13,109 nucleotides of DNA from REEB509 sp049314555 (GCA_049314555.1 JBMOEW010000055.1:1-13109); one strand, 5' to 3'. Counted from the stretch's first letter, positions 1 through 7,285 are shown. Numbers and translations are program-made. Notes: generated by a model from the sequence alone, not told the origin.

Positions 1-1
1 C

Positions 2-373
2 GAAGGCTTCGGCAAGCTGGGCAAGAAGACCTACGAAGAATCGATCGGCGAAATGAAACACGCCGATATGGTGATCAAACGCGTTTTGCTGATCGAGGGC
101 TTCCCCAACCTGCAGGACCTGCACAAGCTGTCCATCGGCGAAAACGTCGAAGAGCGGCTCAAAGCAGACCTAGCGGCAGAGACCCGCGGTCGCGACACGC
201 TCGTCACTTCCATCACACTGTGCGAGAAGAAGGCTGACTATGTAAGCCGTGATCTGCTGGTGGAAATCCTCGAAGACACCGAAGAACACATCGATTTCCT
301 GGAAACCCAAATCAGCGTGATCGGTCAGGTCGGTCTGCAAAACTACCTGCAAAGCCAATATCACCTCGAATAG
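2..373 (+). CDS. bfr: Bacterioferritin, C-terminal part (5' end outside window)
   Basis: Bacterioferritin forms a 24-subunit cytoplasmic shell that oxidises Fe(II) at a di-iron ferroxidase centre and stores the mineral; haem sits between subunit pairs. The visible 123 residues start at about residue 35 of the usual ~158. Seen directly: EMKHAD, holding the ferroxidase Glu and His and the haem-ligand Met (E. coli E51, H54, M52), then EGFPNLQDL and IGENVEE, the DLAAE Glu (E94 equivalent), the DYVSRD motif, and TEEHIDFLE holding the last ferroxidase pair (E127/H130 equivalents). The C-terminus GLQNYLQSQ is typical. All metal ligands that can be checked are present, so it should be an active ferroxidase-type, haem-binding subunit rather than a catalytically dead one. 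It is followed after 5 bases by an SDR gene, suggesting co-transcription. Identification is by family recall; the start codon and promoter are not visible. Confidence 0.95.
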   Translation, partial: EGFGKLGKKTYEESIGEMKHADMVIKRVLLIEGFPNLQDLHKLSIGENVEERLKADLAAETRGRDTLVTSITLCEKKADYVSRDLLVEILEDTEEHIDFLETQISVIGQVGLQNYLQSQYHLE

Positions 374-378
374 AGCCC

Positions 379-1221
379 ATGACCACCATATCGTCGAACA
401 TCAAATCGATCTTCATCACCGGCGCAGCCTCTGGCATCGGCAGGGCCACCGCCCAGCTCTTCGCCGCCCGCGGCTGGACCTGCGGCCTGGCGGACGCAAA
501 CCAAGCGGGCCTTGCCGAAACAGCGGCCTTACTGCCCGCCGGCAAGGCCGTCGTACTGCCAATGGACGTCTGCGACCGAACCCAGTTCGCGAGCGCCCTG
601 GAAGCCTTTGCCGCGCGCCATAACGGCGGCATCGATGTGGTGTTCAACAACGCCGGCATCGCCCAAGGCGGCCCCTTCACGCAAATCCCCCTCAGTGCAC
701 ACGACCGCCTGATCGACATCAACTTCAAAGGCGTGGTGAACGGCGCCTATCTGGCCATGCCCTACCTGCAAAAGACCGGCGGCTGCCTGCTCAACACCGG
801 CTCGGCGTCTGGCATTTACGGCGCTTCGGGCCTCGCCATTTACGCCGCCACCAAGTTTGCCGTGCGCGGCCTGACCGAGTCGCTGGACATCGAATTTGCC
901 CCGGTGGGCGTAAGGGTCCGCTCGCTCATGCCCTCGTTCATCGATACGCCGTTGCTGGACGGCAGCGTCGCCAACACAAATAGATCGATCCGGGAGACGG
1001 TACAAAGGGCGCGGTTGGAATTCACCCCCTTGGAACAGGTGGCAGAGGCCGCCTGGTCCGCCGTCCACGGCAACAAAGTCCATGTGCTGGTGGGCAAAAC
1101 CGCCCATCGGCTGGCGTTCTGGGCGCGCTTTGCCCCTGGCACCTTGGCCAAAACCTTCAAAAAGCGCGCCGCCGCCACCCAATCGCGCCAATCGCCAACC
1201 GGTCAAGCCACCGCCCCTTGA
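379..1221 (+). CDS. SDR-family NAD(P)-dependent oxidoreductase
   Basis: A 280-residue classical short-chain dehydrogenase/reductase, cytoplasmic, substrate unknown. The Rossmann signature TGAASGIG is at 14-21, an Asp (D39) ends the second strand and favours NAD over NADP, NNAG is at 90-93, and the catalytic tetrad is N115, S142, Y155 and K159 (YAATK). The PSFIDTPLL segment (185-193) matches the usual substrate loop, and the last ~20 residues are a polar, low-complexity tail. It starts 5 bases after the bacterioferritin stop with only a weak AGAG-like ribosome site, so coupled translation is likely. The next in-frame ATG is beyond the nucleotide-binding motif, which supports the chosen start. 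The catalytic residues are intact, so it is probably active; nothing in the sequence ties it to iron metabolism except position. The likely rpsD promoter overlaps its stop codon. Confidence 0.9.
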   Translation: MTTISSNIKSIFITGAASGIGRATAQLFAARGWTCGLADANQAGLAETAALLPAGKAVVLPMDVCDRTQFASALEAFAARHNGGIDVVFNNAGIAQGGPFTQIPLSAHDRLIDINFKGVVNGAYLAMPYLQKTGGCLLNTGSASGIYGASGLAIYAATKFAVRGLTESLDIEFAPVGVRVRSLMPSFIDTPLLDGSVANTNRSIRETVQRARLEFTPLEQVAEAAWSAVHGNKVHVLVGKTAHRLAFWARFAPGTLAKTFKKRAAATQSRQSPTGQATAP

Positions 1222-1246
1222 CGCCCCCATCGCCTTCCGCCATAAG
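1218..1246 (+). promoter_or_regulatory. Putative sigma-70 type promoter for rpsD
   Basis: TTGACG (1218-1223, five of six matches to TTGACA) is followed by exactly 17 bases and CATAAG (1241-1246, four of six matches to TATAAT). The -35 box overlaps the stop codon of the upstream SDR gene. Transcription would start near 1253 and give rpsD a leader of about 120 nt. Inferred from spacing and similarity only. Confidence 0.45.
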
Positions 1247-1252
1247 CCGCGC

Positions 1253-1375
1253 CTCCCGCCCTCGCCCCAAAAGCCAGGGCGCGGGAAATACTGGGTTGAG
1301 GGGTGGACCGCCAGGGCAGCTGCGGCTTCATGGTGAAGCGGCCGGGCCCCCTCTGCGAAAGAAAGTTCAAGCGCA
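1253..1375 (+). promoter_or_regulatory. Structured 5' leader of rpsD
   Basis: The predicted leader holds two simple hairpins. The first has CGCCCT (1257-1262) pairing with AGGGCG (1276-1281), extendable after one C-C mismatch. The second has GCTTCA (1325-1330) pairing with TGAAGC (1334-1339) across a TGG loop. Ribosomal protein genes, including those regulated by S4, are often controlled through structured leaders, but I do not recognise a described S4-binding motif here. The first hairpin could instead end the bfr-SDR transcript, although no T-run follows it. Confidence 0.3.
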
Positions 1376-1993
1376 ATGACGAAGCGCGTCCAAGCCAAAT
1401 ACAAAACCGACCGCCGCTTTGGCCAAAATCTCTGGGGCCGCCCCAAGAGCCCGGTCAACAAGCGCTCCTATGGCCCAGGCCAGCACGGCCAGCGCCGCAA
1501 GGGTAAGGTCTCAGACTTCGGCCTTCAGCTGATCGCCAAGCAAAAACTTCGCATTTACTACGGCAATATCACCGAAAAGCAGTTCCGCCGGGTGTACGCC
1601 GAAGCCTCCCGCCGCAAGGGCAACACCGCCGAAAACCTGATCGGCCTCTTGGAAAGCCGGTTGGACGCGGTGGTGTACCGCGCGAAGTTCGTGCCGACCG
1701 TGTTTGCGGCCCGCCAGTTCGTGAACCATGGCCACGTCAAGGTGAACGGCAAGCGCGTCAACATCCCCTCCTACCTGGTCAAGGCCGGCGACCTGATCGA
1801 AGTGCGCGAAAAGGCCCGCAACATCGCGATGGTTCTGGAAGCCATGGCGAGCGGCGAGCGCGATGTGCCAGACTACATCGAACTCGACCCCAAGGCTGTC
1901 AGCGCCAAATATGTGCGCGTGCCGCTGTTGGCCGACGTCCCCTACCCGGTCCACATGGAACCAAACCTGGTCGTGGAATACTACGCGAGCTAA
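1376..1993 (+). CDS. rpsD: 30S ribosomal protein S4
   Basis: S4 is a primary 16S rRNA-binding protein that nucleates 30S assembly at the five-way junction of the 5' domain. The 205 residues match the alphaproteobacterial form end to end: N-terminal MTKRVQAKYKTDRR, GRPKSPVN (21-28), YGPGQHGQRRKGK (32-44), the S4 RNA-binding fold around 94-155 with ESRLDAVVYRAKFVPT and FVNHGHVKVNG (115-125), and the terminal MEPNLVVEYYAS. The conserved N-terminus fixes the start even though the ribosome site is weak (AAAGAAAG at 1358-1365). The gene stands alone, away from the alpha operon, as is usual in Alphaproteobacteria, and has its own likely promoter and a terminator-like hairpin after it. No zinc-binding Cys set is seen near the N-terminus, so it is the C-minus type. 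Confidence 0.98.
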   Translation: MTKRVQAKYKTDRRFGQNLWGRPKSPVNKRSYGPGQHGQRRKGKVSDFGLQLIAKQKLRIYYGNITEKQFRRVYAEASRRKGNTAENLIGLLESRLDAVVYRAKFVPTVFAARQFVNHGHVKVNGKRVNIPSYLVKAGDLIEVREKARNIAMVLEAMASGERDVPDYIELDPKAVSAKYVRVPLLADVPYPVHMEPNLVVEYYAS

Positions 1994-2000
1994 GGCCCAA

Positions 2001-2036
2001 AAACGCGCCGCGGCGATCGCCGCCGTCGGCGCGTTT
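2001..2036 (+). terminator. Nested inverted repeat after rpsD, probable terminator
   Basis: AAACGCGCCG (2001-2010) and CGGCGCGTTT (2027-2036) form a perfect 10-bp stem beginning 7 bases after the rpsD stop. The 16-nt loop contains a second perfect 12-base palindrome, CGGCGATCGCCG (2011-2022). Only three Ts end the stem, so intrinsic termination would be weak, but as arms end in AAA/TTT the hairpin could act in either direction. Confidence 0.5.
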
Positions 2037-2122
2037 GCCTTCGTATTTGGGGCGCTGATCGCACCGTGGCGCAACGCCGCCCGCTGACCTAGGCTCCATT
2101 CGAAAAGCCGGAGCAAAGCCTG

Positions 2123-2950
2123 ATGGCCAAAGCAGACGGGAAAAAGCTGGACGCCACTTTGCGGGTAGAGCCCGGCGACAAACCGAAACTCGCCAAACGC
2201 AGCGCCACCTGCAAAGACTTCTTCCCCGATCGGCAAGAAGCAGAAGCAGGCCTCGCCAAGGACGCCGCAGCCATCGACGCGCTGCAGGATCGTCTGTTTG
2301 CGGAAGGCACCCGCGCCCTGCTGGTGGTGCTCCAAGGCATCGACACTTCAGGCAAGGACGGCACCGTCCGCGGCGTCTTCAACGCGTCTGGCCCGCTCGG
2401 CGTGCGGGTCACCCCGTTCGGCCGCCCCACCGATCTCGAACTAAGCCACGATTACCTGTGGCGCGTGCACCAAGCCTGCCCGCCAAAGGGCATGATCGGG
2501 ATCTTCAATCGCAGCCACTATGAAGATGTTCTGGTGGTGAAGGTTCGGGGCCTTGCCCCTCAGGAGGCGGTCGAAAAGCGCTACGAACAGATCAATGCTT
2601 TTGAAAAACACCTCGTGGAAAACGGCACAACGATCCTCAAATTCATGCTGCACATCTCTAAGGACGAGCAGAAAAAACGGCTCCAGGATCGTCTGGACGA
2701 TCCCACCAAGCACTGGAAGTTTAACCCAGGCGACTTGGAGGACCGCAAGCTCTGGCCGCAATACGAAGCTGCCTACGAGGAAGCCTTGGCCCGCTGCTCA
2801 ACCCAGCATGCACCGTGGCGCATCGTGCCCGCGGATCAAAAATGGAAACGCAACGCCATCATCGCAAGCATCGTCCGCGCCACCCTGGAAGACATGAACC
2901 CAGACTATCCAAAGCCGGACTTTGACCCCAAGGCGATCACGATCGTCTGA
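2123..2950 (+). CDS. PPK2-family polyphosphate:nucleotide phosphotransferase
   Basis: A 275-residue cytoplasmic PPK2-type kinase, which moves phosphate between inorganic polyphosphate and nucleotides (AMP, ADP or GDP depending on class). Seen directly: Walker A GIDTSGKDG (72-80) with K78 and D74, Walker B region FNRSHYEDV (128-136), and the Arg/Lys-rich lid KKRLQDRLDDPTKHWKF (184-200) followed by NPGDLEDRKLWPQYEAAYEEAL. Length and the single kinase domain fit the short PPK2 group; the general look resembles the members that phosphorylate AMP as well as ADP, but I cannot assign the class from sequence reading alone. The start is set by GGAG at 2110-2113, nine bases before ATG. The gene is likely monocistronic and converges on the porin gene with only 28 bases between the stop codons. 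Confidence 0.92.
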   Translation: MAKADGKKLDATLRVEPGDKPKLAKRSATCKDFFPDRQEAEAGLAKDAAAIDALQDRLFAEGTRALLVVLQGIDTSGKDGTVRGVFNASGPLGVRVTPFGRPTDLELSHDYLWRVHQACPPKGMIGIFNRSHYEDVLVVKVRGLAPQEAVEKRYEQINAFEKHLVENGTTILKFMLHISKDEQKKRLQDRLDDPTKHWKFNPGDLEDRKLWPQYEAAYEEALARCSTQHAPWRIVPADQKWKRNAIIASIVRATLEDMNPDYPKPDFDPKAITIV

Positions 2951-2978
2951 AGACGGATTACTCCGCCAAGCGTGAAAA

Positions 2979-4322
2979 TCAGAAATTCTGCTTGGCCACA
3001 AGGTGCAACCGGCTCAACGCCCCATCCAGGCCGTTGAACAGCTCGCGCTCCGCATACCGATATTCAGCCCCAAGCAGAAGGCCTGACGTTGGCTCGAAAA
3101 ACAGATTGGCCGAAGCACTCCAGCTGCTTTCGCTGGCGGTAGCCGGCAGCCCATCGCGATCAACCTCGATCATCGCATAGCTGACAGTGGAGCGCGTCCG
3201 CGGGCTCCAGCCGTGCCGCAAGGACACAAACCCCGAAAGCACCGACGGCACCTGCAGATCCCCAGCCACCAAAACCGCATCCGGCGCAAACCCAAGACCC
3301 AGATAGCGCCCAATCCCCTCACCGCCGCTGACCATAAAGCGCAGATCGTTGCGCGGGTCGAACACGATCTTGCCGGCTGCCGAAAGCCCAAAGCCGGTTT
3401 CCTCAGCGTTCACCGCGCCCTGCTCGTAATTCAGCTGGCGCACCACCCCCGCAAGCGAAAACTGGTTGGAGCCCCGCGTCAGGTTCAAGCGGCCAACCAC
3501 GTCCGGCATTGTGTCGTCGTCCACAGCCCCAATTCCAGACACGCCGGTTTCCGGGTTTTCCAACGCGACCTGCAGCTGCAGCCCCTCACCCAACGGCTGC
3601 GAATAGCGGATCTGCGCTTGGCGCACGAACACGGTACCTTCCGTGGGCCCCACAAAGTCTGTGGTTTCTGGCAAAACACCACTGTTCTGGAACGTGGACC
3701 AGTCCTGTCCAAACAAGAATTTGTCGTAGGAGATGTAAGCCCGGCGCATCGCGAAGTTGTAGCCGTTGGTGGTCATCTCCGAGCCCTGCGTGCCGGGCGC
3801 TGTTTGGAAGTCCCCCTCCAGATAGCCAGAAAGGGTATGGCCTTCAACGGCCCGGGTGGCGGTAAGGCTCAAGCGGGTTTGCTTGCCATGAAAGTCCACG
3901 CTCAAGTCATCTTCGCTGGCACCACCAACCGGCGTGGCCCCCGGCTGATAGAGATCACGGCTGGTGCCAGCAGGCGCATCGCCCGCGCTATAGTCCGTGA
4001 ACAGAGCGTCCGCTTTGATGAAGCCGCCGATCCGAAACGTCGTGGCACCGACCTGAAACCCGTCCCGCGCTGGTGCCGCCGCCTGCACAGGGGCCGCTGC
4101 CGGCGCGTCCCGCAGGCGCACGATATCGTCGCGCATCCCGTGTTCGGCCGCCCGCACCGCCCCAAGCTCGGTGCGAACCTCCGCCAACGCGGCTTCGAGG
4201 CTGCGGATACGCTCCTCAAGCTGCGCCGTCGAGCTTGTCTGCGCCAACACGGGTCCAGGGGCCAAGCACAGCGCTGATGCGCTAAAAGCCAGCAGTGCTT
4301 TCCAAGACGCCGTGGTCGACAT
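2979..4322 (-). CDS. DcaP-family outer-membrane porin
   Basis: A trimeric beta-barrel porin of the DcaP type; the Acinetobacter relative passes dicarboxylates and other small anionic solutes. From the chosen start it has 447 residues: signal peptide 1-27 (hydrophobic core LLAFSASALCL, cleavage near VLA-Q), a coiled-coil segment about 33-72 with repeated Leu/Val spacing, an Ala/Pro-rich linker (73-86), then a barrel beginning at FRIGGFIKADALF (96-108). The block LFGQDWSTFQ...TTDFVGPTEGTVFVRQAQIRYS (203-241) is very like DcaP homologues, and the protein ends in Phe as outer-membrane barrels do. An ATG at 4340 in the same frame would add six residues, but GAGGGA (4334-4329) lies six bases before the 4322 ATG, which also gives a more normal signal peptide. 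Transcribed divergently from acs. Substrate is not determined by the sequence. Confidence 0.88.
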   Translation of the reverse strand: MSTTASWKALLAFSASALCLAPGPVLAQTSSTAQLEERIRSLEAALAEVRTELGAVRAAEHGMRDDIVRLRDAPAAAPVQAAAPARDGFQVGATTFRIGGFIKADALFTDYSAGDAPAGTSRDLYQPGATPVGGASEDDLSVDFHGKQTRLSLTATRAVEGHTLSGYLEGDFQTAPGTQGSEMTTNGYNFAMRRAYISYDKFLFGQDWSTFQNSGVLPETTDFVGPTEGTVFVRQAQIRYSQPLGEGLQLQVALENPETGVSGIGAVDDDTMPDVVGRLNLTRGSNQFSLAGVVRQLNYEQGAVNAEETGFGLSAAGKIVFDPRNDLRFMVSGGEGIGRYLGLGFAPDAVLVAGDLQVPSVLSGFVSLRHGWSPRTRSTVSYAMIEVDRDGLPATASESSWSASANLFFEPTSGLLLGAEYRYAERELFNGLDGALSRLHLVAKQNF

Positions 4323-4638
4323 GGCCAATCCCTCACTCATGCCGAAGGCCCCAAACGGCCATTCATGACTGGGACGTTGCGTAGGGCGCGTTGGTTACTT
4401 TTCGGTGTTTAGGCCAAACCCCTCAAGGTCGCCGCGCAAATCCCCGCAGAACCCCACCATAAGGCGCTGGTTTAAAGCGAAATTTCCTGCAACACTGCCC
4501 GCGCGGGTTCACATTAATTGCCCCGTCTTTTAAGACTTGCGTTCGCCCTGTGGATTGGGAAGCATTACCTGAGTGTCACAGCGCGCACTGCATCGTGCCC
4601 GCCGAACCGCGCAGGGACGGCGCTCAGGAGGTTGGGAA
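4323..4638. promoter_or_regulatory. Divergent control region between porin gene and acs
   Basis: This 316-base gap must hold the promoters of both genes. Visible symmetric sites: GGTGTTT-AGGCC-AAACCCC (4404-4422, 6 of 7 arm positions complementary), a perfect CCCGCGCGGG palindrome (4498-4507), and GTCTT-TT-AAGAC (4526-4537). On the minus strand TTGAGG is followed 17 bases later by GAAAAG, a weak promoter candidate for the porin. A strong AGGAGG ribosome site (4626-4631) serves acs. I cannot identify the regulators; no clear sigma-54 site (GG-N10-GC) was found. Confidence 0.4.
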
Positions 4639-6582
4639 ATGTCGCAAAACCTGTTTCCGGTTCCAGAGGCCTTCAAAGGGCGCGCCCACGTCAGCGAAGT
4701 GGCCTATCGCAGCATACACGCCTCTGCCCTGGCAGACCCGGAAGCCTTTTGGGGCCACCACGGCCAGCGGCTCGATTGGTTCAAGCCTTACACCCAGGTG
4801 AAGGACGTGTCCTTTCACGCCGCCGATTTCCGCATCCGCTGGTTTGCCGATGGTGAGCTAAACGTCGCCCACAATTGCATCGATCGCCACCTCGCCACCC
4901 GCGCCGATCAGGTTGCCATCATCTGGGAGGGCGACAACCCCAACGACAGCCAAAAAATCACCTACAGGCAGCTGCATCGCGAAGTCTGCCGCTTTGCCAA
5001 CGTGCTCAAAGCGCACGGCGTGAAAAAGGGCGACACCGTCACGATCTATATGCCGATGATCCCGCAGGCGGCCTATGCGATGCTGGCCTGCGCAAGGATT
5101 GGCGCGGTTCACTCTGTCGTGTTTGGCGGCTTTTCCCCAGACAGCATCGCCAACCGCATCGCTGACTGCGACAGCCGGTTTGTCATCACTGCCGACGAAG
5201 GCGTGCGCGGCGGCAAGAAAATCCCGCTGAAAGCCAACGTCGATGCCGCCGTTGCACAGACCCATTCGGTGCAAACCGTTTTTGTGGTCACCCGCACCGG
5301 GGCAGAGGTGTCCATGACCCCTGGCCGCGACGTCCGCTACGAAACCGCCGCCATGCAAGTCTCGGACGACTGCCCCGCCGCCCCGATGAATGCGGAAGAC
5401 CCGCTCTTCATTCTGTACACCTCAGGCTCCACTGGCAAACCAAAGGGCGTGGTTCACACCTCGGGCGGCTATCTGGCCTATGCCGCCATGACCCACCAGT
5501 ACGTCTTCGACTACCAAGAAGGCGACATCTACTGGTGCACCGCCGATGTGGGTTGGGTGACCGGCCACAGCTACATCGTCTATGGCCCCCTGGCGAATGG
5601 GGCCACCACCTTGATGTTTGAGGGCCTGCCGACCTACCCAACCGTCAGCCGGTTTTGGGAAGTCATCGACAAACATCAGGTCAACATCTTCTACACGGCC
5701 CCGACCGCCCTGCGCGGCCTGATGCGCGATGGCGAAGAGCCCGTGAAACGCACCTCGCGCAAATCGCTACGGGTGTTGGGATCGGTGGGCGAACCGATCA
5801 ACCCGGAAGCTTGGCTCTGGTATCATCGCGTCGTTGGCGAGGGCCGCTGCCCAATCGTCGACACCTGGTGGCAAACCGAAACCGGCGGCGTTTTGATCAG
5901 CCCGCTGCCCGGCGCGACTGCCCTGAAGCCAGGGTCTGCCACCAAGCCCTTTTTCGGCCTGCAACCAGCCTTGGTGGACGCAGAAGGCAAAATCCTAGAC
6001 GGCGCAACCTCCGGCAACCTCGTCCTCCTGGACAGCTGGCCTGGCCAAGCGCGCACGGTCTACAACGACCACGCCCGCTTTTTTCAGACCTATTTTTCCA
6101 CCTACAAGGGCATGTTTTTCACCGGCGACGGCTGCCGCCGCGACGAAGACGGCTACTACTGGATCACTGGGCGCGTCGACGATGTGATCAACGTGTCGGG
6201 CCACCGGCTGGGCACGGCCGAGGTCGAAAGCGCCCTGGTCGCCCACGAGTCCGTCGCCGAAGCCGCCGTGGTGGGCTTCCCACACGATATCAAAGGCCAA
6301 GGCATCTACGCCTACGTGACGCTCAGCTCGCATATCGCCCCCTCCGAAGAGCTGCGTTCGGCGCTTGTGCAGTGGGTGCGCCGGGAAATTGGCCCGGTCG
6401 CCACGCCCGACGTGATCCAGTTCGCCCCTGGCCTGCCCAAGACCCGCTCCGGCAAGATCATGCGCCGCATTCTGCGCAAGATCGCGGAAAACGACGTCTC
6501 AAATCTGGGCGACACTTCTACCCTGGCCGATCCTACGGTGGTCACAGACTTGGTAGCCAATCGCGCCGGGGCCAAACCCTAG
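4639..6582 (+). CDS. acs: Acetyl-coenzyme A synthetase (AMP-forming)
   Basis: Acs activates acetate with ATP to acetyl-AMP and then acetyl-CoA in the cytoplasm, feeding the TCA cycle and glyoxylate shunt. The 647 residues match the family length (E. coli 652). Motifs: phosphate loop YTSGSTGKPKG (260-270), WWQTETGG (410-417), TGDG (495-498), GRVDD hinge (511-515), GHR (521-523) and PKTRSGKIMRR (600-610). Numbering runs three behind the Salmonella enzyme, so the acetate pocket V307, T308, V383 and W411 is conserved (V310, T311, V386, W414 there), which argues for acetate rather than longer acids. K606 is the catalytic lysine that is reversibly acetylated in relatives, so post-translational control is likely. 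The start is set by AGGAGG (4626-4631) seven bases before ATG; an upstream ATG at 4573 would add 22 Arg-rich residues unlike the family. Confidence 0.97.
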   Translation: MSQNLFPVPEAFKGRAHVSEVAYRSIHASALADPEAFWGHHGQRLDWFKPYTQVKDVSFHAADFRIRWFADGELNVAHNCIDRHLATRADQVAIIWEGDNPNDSQKITYRQLHREVCRFANVLKAHGVKKGDTVTIYMPMIPQAAYAMLACARIGAVHSVVFGGFSPDSIANRIADCDSRFVITADEGVRGGKKIPLKANVDAAVAQTHSVQTVFVVTRTGAEVSMTPGRDVRYETAAMQVSDDCPAAPMNAEDPLFILYTSGSTGKPKGVVHTSGGYLAYAAMTHQYVFDYQEGDIYWCTADVGWVTGHSYIVYGPLANGATTLMFEGLPTYPTVSRFWEVIDKHQVNIFYTAPTALRGLMRDGEEPVKRTSRKSLRVLGSVGEPINPEAWLWYHRVVGEGRCPIVDTWWQTETGGVLISPLPGATALKPGSATKPFFGLQPALVDAEGKILDGATSGNLVLLDSWPGQARTVYNDHARFFQTYFSTYKGMFFTGDGCRRDEDGYYWITGRVDDVINVSGHRLGTAEVESALVAHESVAEAAVVGFPHDIKGQGIYAYVTLSSHIAPSEELRSALVQWVRREIGPVATPDVIQFAPGLPKTRSGKIMRRILRKIAENDVSNLGDTSTLADPTVVTDLVANRAGAKP

Positions 6583-6768
6583 TTTTGGCGTCAAATCGAC
6601 CACGCGAATGCTGGCCAACACCTGTGCAAGCTTCAGAGCGCGCCGTCGCGAAATCAAGACAAACACACATGAAAACGGCGTGAAACCTATCAGACCCGCA
6701 CAAACGCGCGGATCGAGACTCTGAAATCTTCACGCGGTCAACAATCGCCGGATGTACGCCATCGCTAC

Positions 6769-6808
6769 TTGTCCAAAGGGTGGATAATGATGTCCACAGA
6801 GAGGACAA
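6769..6808. repeat. Two-fold symmetric dyad overlapping a -10-like box and a ribosome site
   Basis: Outer arms TTGTCC (6769-6774) and GGACAA (6803-6808) and inner arms GTGGA (6780-6784) and TCCAC (6793-6797) are all perfect, separated by equal 5-base spacers and centred on TAATGATG. GATAAT (6783-6788, five of six -10 matches) lies at the centre and GAGAGGA (6799-6805), a good ribosome site, in the right half, six bases before the GTG at 6812. It may be an operator or an RNA hairpin. I found no matching -35 box. Confidence 0.4.
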
Positions 6809-6811
6809 ACC

Positions 6812-6889
6812 GTGGGCCAAACCACCATCTTGATCGTCGGCGATCACCCCCCGCTTCGCAGGTTTGCTGTGTCACGACGGATGCGGTGA
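6812..6889 (+). pseudogene. Possible vestigial start of a response-regulator gene
   Basis: After a good ribosome site (GAGAGGA, 6799-6805) a GTG opens a frame reading VGQTTILIVGDHPPLRR, then breaks down and stops at 6887. The string TILIV-x-DHP-x-LR closely resembles the first strand and acidic pocket of receiver domains of LuxR/NarL-type response regulators (usually ILIVDDHPLLR), with Gly in place of the first Asp. Nothing recognisable as the rest of the receiver or the HTH domain follows in any frame. Response regulators are found near acs in some proteobacteria, which makes a decayed neighbour plausible. The match is only about 13 residues, so chance is possible. Confidence 0.25.
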
Positions 6890-7110
6890 GCGCGACGTCA
6901 AGAGGCGCAGAACAGGTCCACCCCGCCCTCCAATCCGATCACCAGCGTCTCGCCAACGGCCATCGCGCGAAAAACGCGGCCGCGCGCCTCACCTCACCAG
7001 CACAGACCCGCCCCCCTCGACGGGCCGGCGTGGTTTTGAAAAAGCCGCGCCCGCACATGGTGTTTTCGCACCGCATGATACCCACTTCATCTGCCTACAG
7101 ATTATCTTAA

Positions 7111-7285
7111 CCGAGGCCAAAGGCCCCAAAATGTCGCGTCGATTGCGCCTTGAATTTGGAGCGCCTTTGGGGTATTAAGGACTATGTCTGATGGTCCGCC
7201 ACCAGACAAACCAAACACCGCCGGCCCCACCAGCCCTCTGCCGGCGTAGCGTCGCTCTCACTAATCGGGGGGCGGCGCTTTTTTT
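7111..7285 (+). ncRNA. Candidate structured RNA or leader ending in an intrinsic terminator
   Basis: Four consecutive helices are visible. H1: CCAAAGGC (7117-7124) with GCCTTTGG (7163-7170); the same right side can alternatively pair as TTTGGGG (7166-7172) with CCCCAAA (7124-7130). H2: GTCTGATGG (7186-7194) with CCACCAGAC (7199-7207), 8 of 9 paired, closed by a UCCG tetraloop. H3: CGCCGGC (7219-7225) with GCCGGCG (7240-7246), with a C-rich loop. H4: the terminator at 7248-7285. A 21-codon reading frame (ATG 7184, TAG 7247) reading MSDGPPPDKPNTAGPTSPLPA fits between H1 and H4, but its TAAGGA ribosome site is too close to the ATG (2 bases). I recognise no known RNA family (not tmRNA, SRP RNA, 6S or RNase P). 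No clear promoter was found, so it could also be the tail of a longer transcript. Confidence 0.4.
7248..7285 (+). terminator. Strong Rho-independent terminator
   Basis: AGCGTCGCTCTC (7248-7259) pairs over all 12 positions (G-U pairs included) with GGGGGCGGCGCT (7268-7279), loop ACTAATCG, and runs straight into seven Ts (7279-7285). No recognised gene ends just upstream; the nearest intact one, acs, stops 665 bases earlier. Confidence 0.8.

Noticed and set aside
1992..2087. Hydrophobic reading frame after rpsD (AAAIAAVGAFAFVFGALIAPW)
   Set aside because: No start codon or ribosome site within the hydrophobic part; the only in-frame start is deep inside rpsD, and the DNA is better explained as the inverted repeat plus spacer.
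3213..4277. 354-codon open frame antisense to the porin gene
   Set aside because: Shadow of the GC-rich porin coding sequence, which has a clear signal peptide, barrel and terminal Phe; the antisense product has no recognisable motif.
5655..6683. 342-codon plus-strand frame overlapping acs
   Set aside because: Arg/Pro-rich out-of-frame reading of acs, whose own frame carries every family motif.
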